A DNA stretch of 49,208 nucleotides, taken from contig JABIRL010000010.1 of assembly GCA_018667855.1 (NCBI GenBank), positions 1 to 49,208 of the forward strand, given 5' to 3'. Position 1 is the first letter of the stretch. Every line of letters begins with the position of its first letter. The notes beneath the pieces were generated by a model. The model was not told the DNA's origin. It was given only the letters and a program-made list of their open reading frames with translations, and made no database searches. Of this stretch, positions 25,502-34,523 are shown in pieces. This DNA comes from Rhodospirillaceae bacterium (GTDB lineage: Bacteria > Pseudomonadota > Alphaproteobacteria > GCA-2731375). Both the position numbers and the translations under genes were made by a program.

Positions 25502-26302
25502 TTAGTCCAGAGGCGGTAATTCCTCCGGCGTGGCGGCGTTTTGGGCTGCTTTGCTGCGCAAACTGAAATGGGGGTGGTCGTCGAGGTAGCTGTGGGGGTT
25601 GATGACCACGTTGCCGGCGACCAGATTGACCGCGCCGAAGGTCGGCAGTTCGTGATAGCCCAGCATGACCTTGCTGCCGAATTTGTAGACGAATTGATGC
25701 AGGGTGGAAAACTGGCTGGTGATCGGGATGCCCTTCCAGCTGCCATGCAATGGACGGTGCAAATGGCCGAAGAACAGATGTTTGACTCGGCCGCCGCCGA
25801 TCATGTCGGCCAGGGCCTCGCCCCCCGCCAGGCGCAACGGCGGGTGATGGATAAACAAATAGGTATCCCGCCCCGCCGCGTCCTCCAACTGCTCCGCCAG
25901 CCAGGCCAGGCGTCGACGGCACAGCAAACCGGTCGTCTTGCCCTCATCCAGGGTATCCATGACGATGAAGTGGTTGTCCTCCACCGTGAAGGTGAATTGC
26001 ACGAAGCCGTTGTCGTCCACCGGCACCTGGGGAAAAATCTCGCGAAACGGCGCCCGCCTGTCGTGATTGCCCAACAGCAGGTAATGGGGTGCCTTGATGC
26101 TTTGCACGATCTCGCTCAAAGTTTCATATTCCGCCACGGTGCCCCGGTTGACCAGATCGCCGGTCATCATCACGAAGGCGATATCGGTGAATTCTTCATT
26201 GATGCAGTCGATGGCGGCCTGCAGACGGCCGCGCGGCGACAGCCCATACAGGGGCCGGTCATTCGCCGTTATGTGCATATCCGTTATGTGGACAAACCGC
26301 AT
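25502..26302 (-). CDS. Calcineurin-like metallophosphoesterase (CpdA/GpdQ class III cyclic-nucleotide phosphodiesterase group)
   Basis: A 266-residue hydrolase with the full binuclear metal motif set: D8 and H10 (TDMHI), D49 (TGDLVN), N79-H80-D81 (LGNHD), HHPP and GHLHRP. The order and spacing match class III phosphodiesterases such as CpdA and GpdQ. The substrate could be cAMP or a glycerophosphodiester. It is third in a co-directional - strand series (KDG kinase, histidine phosphatase, this gene, exporter), with gaps of about 58 bp on either side that may contain separate promoters. Confidence 0.88.
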   Translation of the reverse strand: MRFVHITDMHITANDRPLYGLSPRGRLQAAIDCINEEFTDIAFVMMTGDLVNRGTVAEYETLSEIVQSIKAPHYLLLGNHDRRAPFREIFPQVPVDDNGFVQFTFTVEDNHFIVMDTLDEGKTTGLLCRRRLAWLAEQLEDAAGRDTYLFIHHPPLRLAGGEALADMIGGGRVKHLFFGHLHRPLHGSWKGIPITSQFSTLHQFVYKFGSKVMLGYHELPTFGAVNLVAGNVVINPHSYLDDHPHFSLRSKAAQNAATPEELPPLD

Positions 26303-26360
26303 GCCAAACCTTCGCTGAAATCAAGCTTTGTTGACGCTATTGTATGGGAATGCGGCGCAG

Positions 26361-27089
26361 CTAACCATCATTCAGACGGGCCATGACCTGGCGCCGGTAC
26401 TCAAAAATCTGTTCCGGGCTGGTCAGATTATTACCCAGTTTACTGTGGTTCATGGGCGTCAAGTTGACCAATTTGATAACCCGGCGCCGGATTTCGCCGT
26501 CCTCCACATCCGCGTCAATGACGTTGAGGCAACCGGGATCCTGTTCGAACGCTCCGGCGACCGACAATCCACCCTGACTGGCCCAGCCCAGCATCAGCCG
26601 GTTGATGCCGTCATGGGCCACGATCAACAGGTTACGCCAGCCCGGCTCCAGCAACAGTGCCTCCAGTGCACCGACAGCACGGTCATAGACCTCCTGAAAA
26701 ATATCGCCGCCAATGAAGCGGGCGCCCGGTTGATGGGAATCGGCAAAGCCTCCCAAAAATTCTGCCCGCACTTCCGCCGGTGTTTTGCCAATCGGCCTGC
26801 CCGAACGTATCTCCCGCAATTCAGGAATTTCCTCCAGGGCGATGTCGCGGCCCGCCAGCACGCCCTCGGCAGTCTGGTGCGTACGGGGCAATCCGGTGCT
26901 GAAGGCACGGTCGAAAGGGACCTTGGCCAGCATGGCCCCCATGCTGGCGGCCTGGGCGTGGCCGTCCTCGGTCAGATCAACGAATTTGGGATGTACGGTC
27001 TTGCCGGCATCGTCGAAATAGCGCACCTCGCCATGGCGCATCAAATAGATCCGGCGGCGGCCTTTGGTGCCGTCCAGGGCATCGGACAT
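26361..27089 (-). CDS. Histidine phosphatase (phosphoglycerate-mutase superfamily)
   Basis: A 242-residue branch 1 histidine phosphatase. The phospho-acceptor His19 is in LMRHGE and the second catalytic His in LIVAHDG; an Arg in TGLPRTHQTAEG also matches. The start at 27089 has GAGGAG ten bases upstream. The substrate is not predictable from sequence. The neighbouring KDG kinase, ending 19 bp upstream on the same strand, hints at sugar phosphate metabolism. Confidence 0.88.
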   Translation of the reverse strand: MSDALDGTKGRRRIYLMRHGEVRYFDDAGKTVHPKFVDLTEDGHAQAASMGAMLAKVPFDRAFSTGLPRTHQTAEGVLAGRDIALEEIPELREIRSGRPIGKTPAEVRAEFLGGFADSHQPGARFIGGDIFQEVYDRAVGALEALLLEPGWRNLLIVAHDGINRLMLGWASQGGLSVAGAFEQDPGCLNVIDADVEDGEIRRRVIKLVNLTPMNHSKLGNNLTSPEQIFEYRRQVMARLNDG

Positions 27090-27108
27090 ATGGTTGGTTC
27101 TCCTCGTC

Positions 27109-28068
27109 TTAGGGTTCCGGCATGGCATCCGGCATGGCGCTTCGGGGGATCACCGCGCCGGGATACTGGATGACCTGGGCGGCCAGGCGGTGGCCGGCCC
27201 GGGCCGCCGTCGCGCCATTGTCGCCCCGCAGGCGGTGATAGAGATAGGCGGCGTTGAAACTGTCGCCCGCGGCCGTGGTATCCACGGGTTGGCCGATTGC
27301 CGCGGCGGGCAGGTCAGTTGGCTCGCCCTTAATTTGAAGATGACAGCTCGCCCCGCCGTTCTTGAGGCAGATTTCCCCGACGCCCAGGCCGGCAATCCGC
27401 GATGCGGCCGCATGCGCATCCATGGCGCCGTACATGGCGCATTCATCCTCCAGCCCCGGCAGGGCGATATGGCAGCGGCGGTACATCTCGTCCATGGCGC
27501 GCCCGGCGGTGTCGGCATCGGGCCAGCCACGGGGCCGGTAATTGCAGTCGAAGGCGATCCGCGCGCCCGCTGCCTCGACCCGGCTCAAGGCGTCCAGCAG
27601 CAAAGCCCGGTCACCCTCCGTCAAAATCGACAGGGTGATGCCCGAGAGATAGATCATATGGTACTGGCCCAGCGCCTCACCCAGGCGGGCGCCATGGTCA
27701 CCGCGCATCATCTCCCGCGCCGCCGCCGCACCCCGCCAGTAATGAAAGCTGCGCTCCCCCAGATCATCCGTGCGAATGGTGTAAAGGCCGGGCAGGCGGC
27801 CCGGCAGGCGTGCCACCATATGGGTGCCGATGCCTTCCCGTTGCCAGAAGGCAATCATTTCGTCCGAATAAGGATCGTCGCCCAGGGCGGTCAGGTAATC
27901 GACGGTGATGTTGCTATGGCGTGACAGCCGAGCCAGGTACAGGGCGGTGTTGAGGGTGTCGCCACCGTATGCAAGCGTCATGCCGCCGTCCTTGTCAGCC
28001 GCGGAGGGGCGGGCGCTCAGCTCAATCATGCATTCGCCGATCGCGGCAATTTTCATCTCGTCCGTCAT
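27109..28068 (-). CDS. kdgK: 2-keto-3-deoxygluconate kinase, PfkB family
   Basis: Phosphorylates 2-keto-3-deoxygluconate to KDPG. The 319-residue protein shows KdgK features: IGECMIELSARP at the N-terminus, YGGDTLNTALYLARL (substrate-binding GGDT.N), YWRGAAAAREM, and the PfkB catalytic signature DTTAAGDSFNAAYL with Asp269. The ATG at 28068 is favoured; one at 28056 is possible. It diverges from a KDPG aldolase gene with only 53 bp between start codons, which fits joint control of the lower Entner-Doudoroff branch. The histidine phosphatase gene follows it. Confidence 0.9.
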   Translation of the reverse strand: MTDEMKIAAIGECMIELSARPSAADKDGGMTLAYGGDTLNTALYLARLSRHSNITVDYLTALGDDPYSDEMIAFWQREGIGTHMVARLPGRLPGLYTIRTDDLGERSFHYWRGAAAAREMMRGDHGARLGEALGQYHMIYLSGITLSILTEGDRALLLDALSRVEAAGARIAFDCNYRPRGWPDADTAGRAMDEMYRRCHIALPGLEDECAMYGAMDAHAAASRIAGLGVGEICLKNGGASCHLQIKGEPTDLPAAAIGQPVDTTAAGDSFNAAYLYHRLRGDNGATAARAGHRLAAQVIQYPGAVIPRSAMPDAMPEP

Positions 28069-28121
28069 GCGGGCGGGACTATAGTGTCGGCACAGGTTCC
28101 AGGCAATGCGGTGGTGGGGAA

Positions 28122-28757
28122 ATGACAGAACGAACGATTGAAGAGGTGATGGCGCTGGCGCCGGTGATCCCCGTCCTGACCATCGAGCGCGTGGAAGATG
28201 CGGTGCCTTTGGCACAGGCGTTGGTAAAGGGGGGGCTGGCGGCGCTGGAGATTACATTGCGTACCGACGCGGCCTTGGATGCCATCGCCGCCATATCCAA
28301 GGCCGTGCCGGATGCGGTGCCTGGCGTCGGTACCGTGACGACGGTCGATGATCTGAACAAGGCCAGGGCGGCAGGGGCGCAATTTGCGGTTTCCCCGGGT
28401 TTTGCGGTTGATCTGGTGGAAGCGGCCGCCGGCCTGCCCTATCTGCCCGGCATCGCCACGGCGTCCGAGGCCATGGCGGCGCAACGGGCGGGGCTAAGCT
28501 GCCTGAAATTCTTTCCCGCCGAAGCCATGGGCGGACAATCCACGTTGCAAGCCCTTGCCGGGCCCTATCCGCGCCTTATCTTTTGTCCCACGGGGGGCAT
28601 CAACCGGGATAATGCGGCCGGTTATCTGGCCCTGAAGAACGTTCGCTGTGTTGGCGGCAGTTGGGTTGCGCCGAATGATATGGTCGCGACCGGGCAATGG
28701 GAGGTTATTTCGGGCCTTGCGGCGGAGGCGGCAGCATTGGCCATCAAAGCTGATTGA
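28122..28757 (+). CDS. eda: KDPG/KHG aldolase (2-dehydro-3-deoxy-phosphogluconate aldolase)
   Basis: Class I aldolase that splits KDPG into pyruvate and glyceraldehyde 3-phosphate. The 211-residue protein has Glu43 (LEITLRT) and the Schiff-base Lys128 (CLKFFPAE), corresponding to Glu45 and Lys133 of E. coli Eda. GVGTVTT and PTGGIN substrate loops are present. A GGTGGGGAA stretch precedes the ATG. It is divergent from kdgK, so the kinase product is the aldolase substrate. Confidence 0.93.
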   Translation: MTERTIEEVMALAPVIPVLTIERVEDAVPLAQALVKGGLAALEITLRTDAALDAIAAISKAVPDAVPGVGTVTTVDDLNKARAAGAQFAVSPGFAVDLVEAAAGLPYLPGIATASEAMAAQRAGLSCLKFFPAEAMGGQSTLQALAGPYPRLIFCPTGGINRDNAAGYLALKNVRCVGGSWVAPNDMVATGQWEVISGLAAEAAALAIKAD

Positions 28758-28761
28758 GGGG

Positions 28762-28778
28762 GGCAATTGTCAATTGCC
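28762..28778. promoter_or_regulatory. 17-bp palindrome between eda and the universal stress protein gene
   Basis: Perfect arms GGCAATTG (28762-28769) and CAATTGCC (28771-28778) around a single T. It begins 5 bp after the eda stop and lies 106 bp upstream of the usp start. It lacks a following T run, so an operator is more likely than a terminator. Confidence 0.5.
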
Positions 28779-28883
28779 GGCTGTACTAGCAAATGAAACT
28801 TTACCGGTTCCAAACGAGCCCGGTTCTTGCAACAATGAAGCTGTGTTGAATCGAAGTTCTGTTAAGTCATTGGGGAGATTCTC

Positions 28884-29729
28884 ATGCGTACGATCCTGGT
28901 ACCCTTTTGCGATGACGACCGTGCGGAAGCGGCACTGCAAACTGCTTTACTAATTGCGCAGCGATACAATGGCCATGTGGAAGGTTTGCATGCCTGGCGA
29001 ACACCGCAGATCATTGCGGGCGAGGGCGTGGTGTTTCCGTCCGAATCCCTCGCCCGACTGACGGATGAATCAAAACAATTCGCCGCCTCGGCCCATCAAC
29101 GATTCGACGGCGTGGTGAAGGCGGCATCGGTTCCCTATCGCGACATTGGCACTTCCCCCGAAGGCGTCAGCTGTTCCTGGCGCGAGGGCGAGGGGGTGGA
29201 GAGCGAGATCGTCGGCGACTATGGCCGCCTGTTCAATTTGCTGGTCATGGGCCGCAATGAAATGGGTACCTCGGTGGATTGGAAGGCGACATTGGAAGCG
29301 GCCCTGTTCGAAAGCGGCCGCCCCGTCATCCTGGCCGCGGCCAATGCACCGGCCGCAATCGGCCAGCACGTGGTCATCGCATGGAACGGCGCCACGGAAA
29401 CAGCGCGCACCATTGCCGTGTCCATGGCCATCCTGCGGGATGCCACCCGGGTCACGGTACTGACGGTAGAGGGCGGCTTCGTGCCCGGCCCCTCGGCCGA
29501 GGACGTCGCCCGTCATCTGAGCCGCAATGGCATCGAGGCTTCCACAATGACCGCGGCGCCCGGACGGCGCAGCGTGGGCGAGGCCATGGTGGACGAGGCC
29601 GCTAACGCCGGTGGTGATCTGTTGTTGAAGGGCGCCTTCACCAACAGCCGCCTGCGCCAGATGATTTTCGGCGGCGCCACGCGGGACATCATCAACGGCT
29701 CCGTCCTTCCGGTTTTACTGGCACGGTAG
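28884..29729 (+). CDS. Tandem-domain universal stress protein
   Basis: A 281-residue cytoplasmic protein with two UspA-like alpha/beta domains. Domain 1 is about residues 1-140 (MRTILVPFCDDDRAEAAL, LLVMGRNEMG) and domain 2 about 155-281 (HVVIAWNGATETARTIA, DLLLKGAFTNSRLRQMIFGGATRDI). The second domain keeps a GxxGxxxxxxGxx(S/T)-like nucleotide-binding end. The ATG follows GGGGAG. It is a single gene preceded by a 126-bp gap containing a palindrome. Confidence 0.9.
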   Translation: MRTILVPFCDDDRAEAALQTALLIAQRYNGHVEGLHAWRTPQIIAGEGVVFPSESLARLTDESKQFAASAHQRFDGVVKAASVPYRDIGTSPEGVSCSWREGEGVESEIVGDYGRLFNLLVMGRNEMGTSVDWKATLEAALFESGRPVILAAANAPAAIGQHVVIAWNGATETARTIAVSMAILRDATRVTVLTVEGGFVPGPSAEDVARHLSRNGIEASTMTAAPGRRSVGEAMVDEAANAGGDLLLKGAFTNSRLRQMIFGGATRDIINGSVLPVLLAR

Positions 29730-29804
29730 TCGTCCCCCGCAGCTTCCATAGGGTGTCCGTTTAGGGCGCCCCGAAAATTGTGATTAGAGTAGGACCATGC
29801 CGAC

Positions 29805-30461
29805 ATGAGCGAGTTTTACGGCGACAAACATCGTGCCTTGCAGGACCAATTCGACAGCCGCCGCATGGCCGATACCCTGGAAGACGGCATGATCAAGGCG
29901 GAGTTCGGCGCCCGGGAAGCGCGCTTTGTCGAAACCGCTGATATGTTTTTCCTCTCCACCATTGACCGTCGCGGCTTTCCCACCGTTTCCTACAAGGGCG
30001 GCGCGCCGGGTTTCGTGAAGGTGCTGGACCCGCGCACCCTTGCCTTTCCCATCTATGACGGCAACGGCATGTTCTATTCCGCCGGAAACCTAAGCGATAA
30101 CGGCAAGGTGGGGTTGCTGTTTATCGATTTCCAAACCCCACGGCGCATGCGCCTGCACGGTACCGCCGCCATCGACGGCGATGATCCCCTGCTGGGCGAC
30201 TACAAGGAAGCGCAAGTGATTGTCCGCGTGGCGCTGGAGGACGTTTTCCTCAATTGCGCCCGCTACATCCACAAATTCAGCCGCGAGGGCACCTCGGATT
30301 TCGCGCCACGGGAAGGTCACGACACCCCAGTGGCGCTATGGAAAAATCTCGATTTCGTCGAGGAGAAGCTGTCGAAAACAGATACCCTGGGTCCGTCCCC
30401 CGAGGCCGAGAAAATCACCTACGAAACCTATCGCGAAGAATTCTGGCGCGATCTGGATTGA
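29805..30461 (+). CDS. Pyridoxamine 5'-phosphate oxidase-like flavin-binding protein
   Basis: A 218-residue split-barrel protein of the PNPOx-like group (FFLSTIDRRGFPTVSYKGGAPGFVKVLD, GNLSDNGKVGLLFIDF, RMRLHGTAAI). Members bind FMN or F420/heme; the specific role is unknown and this is not a canonical PdxH. An AGGA lies 11 bases before the ATG. A strong hairpin lies downstream at 30556-30583. Confidence 0.82.
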   Translation: MSEFYGDKHRALQDQFDSRRMADTLEDGMIKAEFGAREARFVETADMFFLSTIDRRGFPTVSYKGGAPGFVKVLDPRTLAFPIYDGNGMFYSAGNLSDNGKVGLLFIDFQTPRRMRLHGTAAIDGDDPLLGDYKEAQVIVRVALEDVFLNCARYIHKFSREGTSDFAPREGHDTPVALWKNLDFVEEKLSKTDTLGPSPEAEKITYETYREEFWRDLD

Positions 30462-30555
30462 GTGTCCGTCATTGGTATTCGGTGATAGATTTCGGTGACA
30501 GCATACGAATTAGGACCGCATGCGTTGTTTCGCGGATAGGCCGTCGCCCGCGAAC

Positions 30556-30583
30556 CGGAGGCACTAAATTATTTATGCCTCCG
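30556..30583 (+). terminator. Probable rho-independent-like terminator after the PNPOx-like gene
   Basis: Eight-base perfect arms CGGAGGCA (30556-30563) and TGCCTCCG (30576-30583) enclose an AT-rich loop that can extend the stem with TAAA/TTTA pairs. A short ATTT follows. It lies 95 bp after the upstream stop and 93 bp before the dioxygenase start. The T run is short, so efficiency is uncertain. Confidence 0.55.
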
Positions 30584-30675
30584 ATTTGCGTCGGCCATTG
30601 TGCCTAGCGGGCTTGTCGATTTTCGGGCGCTGGCATATTGTCGTGGAAACCGCGTGTGATAGGAGGTCAAGAACC

Positions 30676-31533
30676 ATGGGCACATCGTCCCTGAATTTTC
30701 GCGCCACCAAAGGTGGTCTTGGTGCTTTCGTGGAAGGCGTCGATTTGTCGGCGGATGTATCCAACAGTCTGGGCCAGGAATTGCGCCAGGGTTTGGGCGA
30801 ATACGGCGTGCTGTTCTTTCGCGATCAGGATATTTCGCCGGAACAGCATATAGGTTTTGCCGAACGGGTGGGCGGGGTTGATATCAACCGCTTTTTCCAG
30901 CCCGTCGCCGAGCATCCGCAAATCGCCGAGGTGCGCAAAGAGCCGGAACAGAAAATGGCGGTCGGCGAACGCTGGCATACGGATCATTCCTATGACCTGG
31001 AACCGGCCCTTGGCTCTATCCTGGTGGCGCGTGAACTGCCCAGCCGGGGTGGCGATACCATTTTCGCCAATATGTATGCCGCCTACGAGGCCCTCTCCGA
31101 TGGCCTGAAGGCGACGCTGGAGGGGATGCAGGCGGAACATTCCACCCGCCACAACTTCGCCAAGGTACCAAAGGCCGGGGAGCCGGGCGCCAGCGAGTAC
31201 GTCGGCCGTCTGGGCAATCAGGATCTGGCGGTACAGGATTCCGTACACCCGGTGGTGATCAAGCATCCCATCAGCGGGCGCAAGGCGCTTTACGTTAATG
31301 CCGGCTTCACGACCCGTTTCGCCGGCTGGACGGACGCGGAAAGCAAGCCGCTGCTTGACTATCTTTATGCCCACGCAGCGCAGCCCGAATTCACCTACCG
31401 TTTTGAGTGGGAACCCGGCTCAATCGCCTTTTGGGACAATCGCGCCACCTGGCACAAGGCCCTGAACGACTACCATGGCGAACGCCGTCTGATGCACCGT
31501 ATCACCGTCCGCGGCGAGGGTTTGTCAGCCTAA
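30676..31533 (+). CDS. TauD/TfdA-family Fe(II)/2-oxoglutarate dioxygenase
   Basis: A 285-residue non-heme iron dioxygenase. Iron ligands are His101 and Asp103 (WHTDHSY) and His260 (NRATWH), with the 2-oxoglutarate-binding Arg in the following GERRLMHR. Relatives act on taurine, 2,4-D, alkyl sulfates or other small acids; the substrate here is unknown. AGGAGGT lies nine bases upstream of the ATG, one of the strongest ribosome sites in the window. It is monocistronic, preceded by a hairpin and convergent with the cupin gene. Confidence 0.92.
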   Translation: MGTSSLNFRATKGGLGAFVEGVDLSADVSNSLGQELRQGLGEYGVLFFRDQDISPEQHIGFAERVGGVDINRFFQPVAEHPQIAEVRKEPEQKMAVGERWHTDHSYDLEPALGSILVARELPSRGGDTIFANMYAAYEALSDGLKATLEGMQAEHSTRHNFAKVPKAGEPGASEYVGRLGNQDLAVQDSVHPVVIKHPISGRKALYVNAGFTTRFAGWTDAESKPLLDYLYAHAAQPEFTYRFEWEPGSIAFWDNRATWHKALNDYHGERRLMHRITVRGEGLSA

Positions 31534-31557
31534 CAAAAACCGGTCACCCATATTCCG

Positions 31558-31926
31558 CTATTCGTCGTCCCCGGGGAAGTAGTCAACGATACGGTCTGGC
31601 GAGGCGTGGACGCCGTAAGTTTTCAGCTGTTCGGTGCCGGTGACGCGGAAGCCGTGTTTGGCGTTCGCGGGCAATATCAGGGTGACGCCGGGGTGCATGG
31701 GCGCGACGCCCTCCTGCCCCTCGACCCAGGCCTCCCCCGTACCTGCGATCACCGTGACCACCTCCATATAGGGGTGCGAGTGCGTGCCGGTGGAATAGCC
31801 CGGTTCCGAGATCTGCAGCCCGAGGCGGATCGGGGTTGTGCCCTGGTCGTCACCGACGACCGTCTGATAGGTGGCGCCGCCCGGAAATGGCTGCTTGGCA
31901 ACGTCGTTGACATCGATAATCGGCAT
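31558..31926 (-). CDS. Single-domain cupin protein
   Basis: A 122-residue small beta-barrel with the cupin motifs GTHSHPYMEVVTVIAGTGEAWVEG (metal ligands His, His, Glu) and PANAKHGFRVTG (second-motif His). It may bind a metal; the reaction is unknown. It lies 20 bp downstream of the haloalkane dehalogenase on the same strand and is the last gene of that operon. Confidence 0.85.
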   Translation of the reverse strand: MPIIDVNDVAKQPFPGGATYQTVVGDDQGTTPIRLGLQISEPGYSTGTHSHPYMEVVTVIAGTGEAWVEGQEGVAPMHPGVTLILPANAKHGFRVTGTEQLKTYGVHASPDRIVDYFPGDDE

Positions 31927-31946
31927 GATGCTCTCCTTTTATCAGG

Positions 31947-32831
31947 TTAGCCGCGAATGCCCTTGACGAATGCGGCCACGGCCTGGCCGATCTCGTCGGG
32001 GCTGTCTTCCTGTACGAAATGGCTGCCTTTCACCGTGACCTCCGTCTGGTTCGGCCAGGTGCGGCAGAATTCACGCTGGCGCCCGGTCAACAGAGAGCCC
32101 GGCTCGGCGTTGACGAACAGCTTCGGCAGATCCGCGGTCGACAGCCAGGAGCTGAACTCATCGACCACCTGGCAGACGTCGGGCGGTTCGCCCTCGATAG
32201 GGATCATGCGGGGCCAGGTCAGGGTGGGCCGGCGATCCTCGCCCGGTTCCAGATACGGTTTGCGATAGACGGTCATTTCTTCGTCGGTCAAATCGCGGAT
32301 GACGGCGCCGGGCAGCACCCGTTCGACGAAAATATTCTTCTCCAGCACCATGGCCTCGCCGGCTTCGGAGCGGAAACCCCGGAAGACACCTTGGGCGTTT
32401 TCAGGAAAATCCGCCCAGTCCATGGTTTGCACCACCGCCTCCATATAGGCGATGCCCTGTACCTTCTCCCGGTTGCGGTTGGCCCATTCGAAACCCAGGG
32501 CCGAGCCCCAGTCGTGGATTACGAAGATCACATTGTCGGTGACGCCGATCTGTTGCCACAGCTGGTACAGATACTCCCGCTGTTCGGCGTAGGTGTAGCG
32601 GTCCGGCCCGGAGTTATCCAATTTGTCACTGTCGCCCATGCCAATCAGATCGCAGGCGATCAGACGGCCCAGGCCTTGGCAATGGGGCATGATGTTGCGC
32701 CACAGATAGGACGAGGTGGGATTGCCGTGCTGAAAGACAATGGGGTCGCCCTCGCCTTCGTCCACATAGGCCATGCGCTTGCCGTTGACGGTGGCGAATT
32801 TGCGTTCGTAGCGGGGATCGGCGGAAATCAT
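31947..32831 (-). CDS. Haloalkane dehalogenase, subfamily II (LinB/DhaA-like)
   Basis: Hydrolyses carbon-halogen bonds of haloalkanes to give an alcohol and halide. The 294-residue alpha/beta-hydrolase has the complete catalytic set of subfamily II: nucleophile Asp107 (HDWGSALGF), halide-stabilising Asn37 ([10 protein letters not shown]) and Trp108, acid Glu131 (AYMEA) and base His271 (GSHFVQEDS). Each is offset by one from LinB. The C-terminal stretch [10 protein letters not shown] and EDSPDEIG is nearly identical to LinB as I remember it. The ATG has AAGG eight bases upstream. It sits 17 bp after a PaaG-like gene and before a cupin, implying one operon. Confidence 0.93.
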   Translation of the reverse strand: MISADPRYERKFATVNGKRMAYVDEGEGDPIVFQHGNPTSSYLWRNIMPHCQGLGRLIACDLIGMGDSDKLDNSGPDRYTYAEQREYLYQLWQQIGVTDNVIFVIHDWGSALGFEWANRNREKVQGIAYMEAVVQTMDWADFPENAQGVFRGFRSEAGEAMVLEKNIFVERVLPGAVIRDLTDEEMTVYRKPYLEPGEDRRPTLTWPRMIPIEGEPPDVCQVVDEFSSWLSTADLPKLFVNAEPGSLLTGRQREFCRTWPNQTEVTVKGSHFVQEDSPDEIGQAVAAFVKGIRG

Positions 32832-32848
32832 GAATCTTACCTTGTTGT

Positions 32849-33661
32849 CTAGTTGCCGGTGAAGGTGGGTTTGCTCTTGCCGACAAAGGCCTGGATGCCG
32901 GCCTGACCATCGGCCGAGCCGCCAAGAGCGGCGATATAGCGCGTCTCCCGCTCCATCTGGGTTTCTAATGTGTCGTTGGTGGACATCAACAGCAGTTTTT
33001 TCACCGCGCCCATGGCCTCGGTGGCGCCGTTGGCCAGTTGATCGGCCAGCTTGCCGACCTCCGCCTCCAGCTCCGCCGCCGGGACGATGCGGTTGATCAG
33101 GCCCCAGTCCAGGGCCTCTTCCGCACTGAGGACCCGATTGGTCATGTAAAGCTCCGCCGCGCGCCGGGTGCCGATAATGCGGGGCAGAAAATAGCTGGAG
33201 CTACCGTCCGGCGACAGCCCAATCTTGGTGTAGGCGGACGTGAAGGTGGCGCCCTCCGCCGCGATGGCCAGGTCGGTACAGGCGACCATGCTCAACCCCG
33301 CGCCCGCCGCCACGCCGTTGACGGCGGCGATCACCGGGGCCCGCATCCAGGCCAGGCGGGAGATGCCCATGTGCAGATAGGTGGTCAGTTCCTTCAACAT
33401 CGCGGGCAGGCCTTCTAGGTTTTCGGCGAAGCTGGGAACATCGCCACCCGCGCAATAGGCCGCCTCACCGCTGCCCGTGATGACCACGGCGCGGACCGCC
33501 TTGTCCTCGCCCAGGTGAATGCTCAGGTCACATAATTCCTTGGCCATGGTCAGATTGATCGAATTGAAGGCCTTGGGCCGGTTCAGGGTCAGCCAGGCGA
33601 CGGCGCCGCGCATTTCCAGATCGATGGTTTCGTAGCTCACGTCGATACTCCAATTATCCAT
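32849..33661 (-). CDS. Enoyl-CoA hydratase/isomerase (crotonase) family, PaaG-like
   Basis: A 270-residue crotonase-fold enzyme with the CoA/oxyanion-hole segments AYCAGGDV and [20 protein letters not shown]. The second catalytic position reads [17 protein letters not shown]: Asp where hydratases have Glu, and no Glu at the first position. This pattern is typical of PaaG-type isomerases and related non-hydratase members. Isomerisation or another CoA-thioester reaction is therefore more likely than hydration. It is the first gene of the operon with the haloalkane dehalogenase and cupin, and divergent from the phosphodiesterase gene. Confidence 0.87.
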   Translation of the reverse strand: MDNWSIDVSYETIDLEMRGAVAWLTLNRPKAFNSINLTMAKELCDLSIHLGEDKAVRAVVITGSGEAAYCAGGDVPSFAENLEGLPAMLKELTTYLHMGISRLAWMRAPVIAAVNGVAAGAGLSMVACTDLAIAAEGATFTSAYTKIGLSPDGSSSYFLPRIIGTRRAAELYMTNRVLSAEEALDWGLINRIVPAAELEAEVGKLADQLANGATEAMGAVKKLLLMSTNDTLETQMERETRYIAALGGSADGQAGIQAFVGKSKPTFTGN

Positions 33662-33737
33662 TTTCCGCACTTTGCAGGAAAGTGCCAGCGGCGTCCATGA
33701 CGGTGTTATATTGGCCGCCCAACCCGGAGACGCCAAC

Positions 33738-34490
33738 GTGAGCAGCCACCCCTATATGGACGCAGACGGTCCCGTGGCCATCGCCCATCGGGGCAGCGCG
33801 GCCAGCCATCCGGAAAACACTATGGCCGCGTTCCAGGACGCCGTCGATCTGGGCTATGACTACATAGAAACCGATGTCCATGCCACCCGCGACGGCCGGC
33901 TGGTGGCCTTCCACGATGACCGCCTGGACCGGGTTACCGACCGCCAGGGCCGGATCGCCGATCTGGACTGGGCGGAGGTATCCCAGGCCAGGGTGCAGGG
34001 CAAGCAGCCGATCCCGTTGTTTGAGGAATTGCTGTCCGCCTGGCCCGATCTGCGCATCAATATAGATCCCAAGGGTGACGCCGCGGTCCATCCCCTGGTT
34101 GAAGTACTGCGGCGGCCGGGCGTGCTTGACCGGGTCTGTGCCGGCAGTTTCTCGGGCCGCCGTTTGGCGACCCTGCGGTCCATCTTGGGGGCCGGCTTAT
34201 GTACCTCCATGGGGCCGGGCGAAGTGGTGCGCCTGCGGCTGAAAAGCCTCGGACTCCCAGCCGGTAAATTTGCCGCCGAGGCGGCTCAGGTTCCGTTGCG
34301 CCATTACGGACTGCCGGTGATCGACCGACGCTTTGTCGAAACCGCCCACGACCACGGCCTGAAGGTCCATGTCTGGACCATCAATGATCGCGCCACTATG
34401 ACGCGGCTGTTGGATCTGGGCGTTGATGGTATCATGAGTGATGAAACGGCATTACTGAAGGCGGTGTTCATGGAACACGGCCTTTGGTGA
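33738..34490 (+). CDS. Glycerophosphodiester phosphodiesterase
   Basis: Hydrolyses glycerophosphodiesters to glycerol 3-phosphate and an alcohol. The 250-residue TIM-barrel protein has catalytic His17 (AHRG), metal ligands Glu44 and Asp46 (YIETDVH) and His59 (AFHDD). A GTG start at 33738 is preferred because GGAGA lies eight bases upstream; a TTG at 33672 is in frame but has no site and comes within 11 bp of the divergent gene start. There is no signal peptide, so it is cytoplasmic. The C-terminal WTINDRATMTRLLDLGVDGIMSD is typical of the family. Confidence 0.92.
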   Translation: MSSHPYMDADGPVAIAHRGSAASHPENTMAAFQDAVDLGYDYIETDVHATRDGRLVAFHDDRLDRVTDRQGRIADLDWAEVSQARVQGKQPIPLFEELLSAWPDLRINIDPKGDAAVHPLVEVLRRPGVLDRVCAGSFSGRRLATLRSILGAGLCTSMGPGEVVRLRLKSLGLPAGKFAAEAAQVPLRHYGLPVIDRRFVETAHDHGLKVHVWTINDRATMTRLLDLGVDGIMSDETALLKAVFMEHGLW

Positions 34491-34523
34491 TCGAAAAACT
34501 GAAACCTGGCGGAGGAACGCGCG

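Noticed and set aside
32849-33661. Standard enoyl-CoA hydratase
   Set aside because: Neither catalytic Glu of hydratases is in place; the Asp pattern fits PaaG-type isomerases better.
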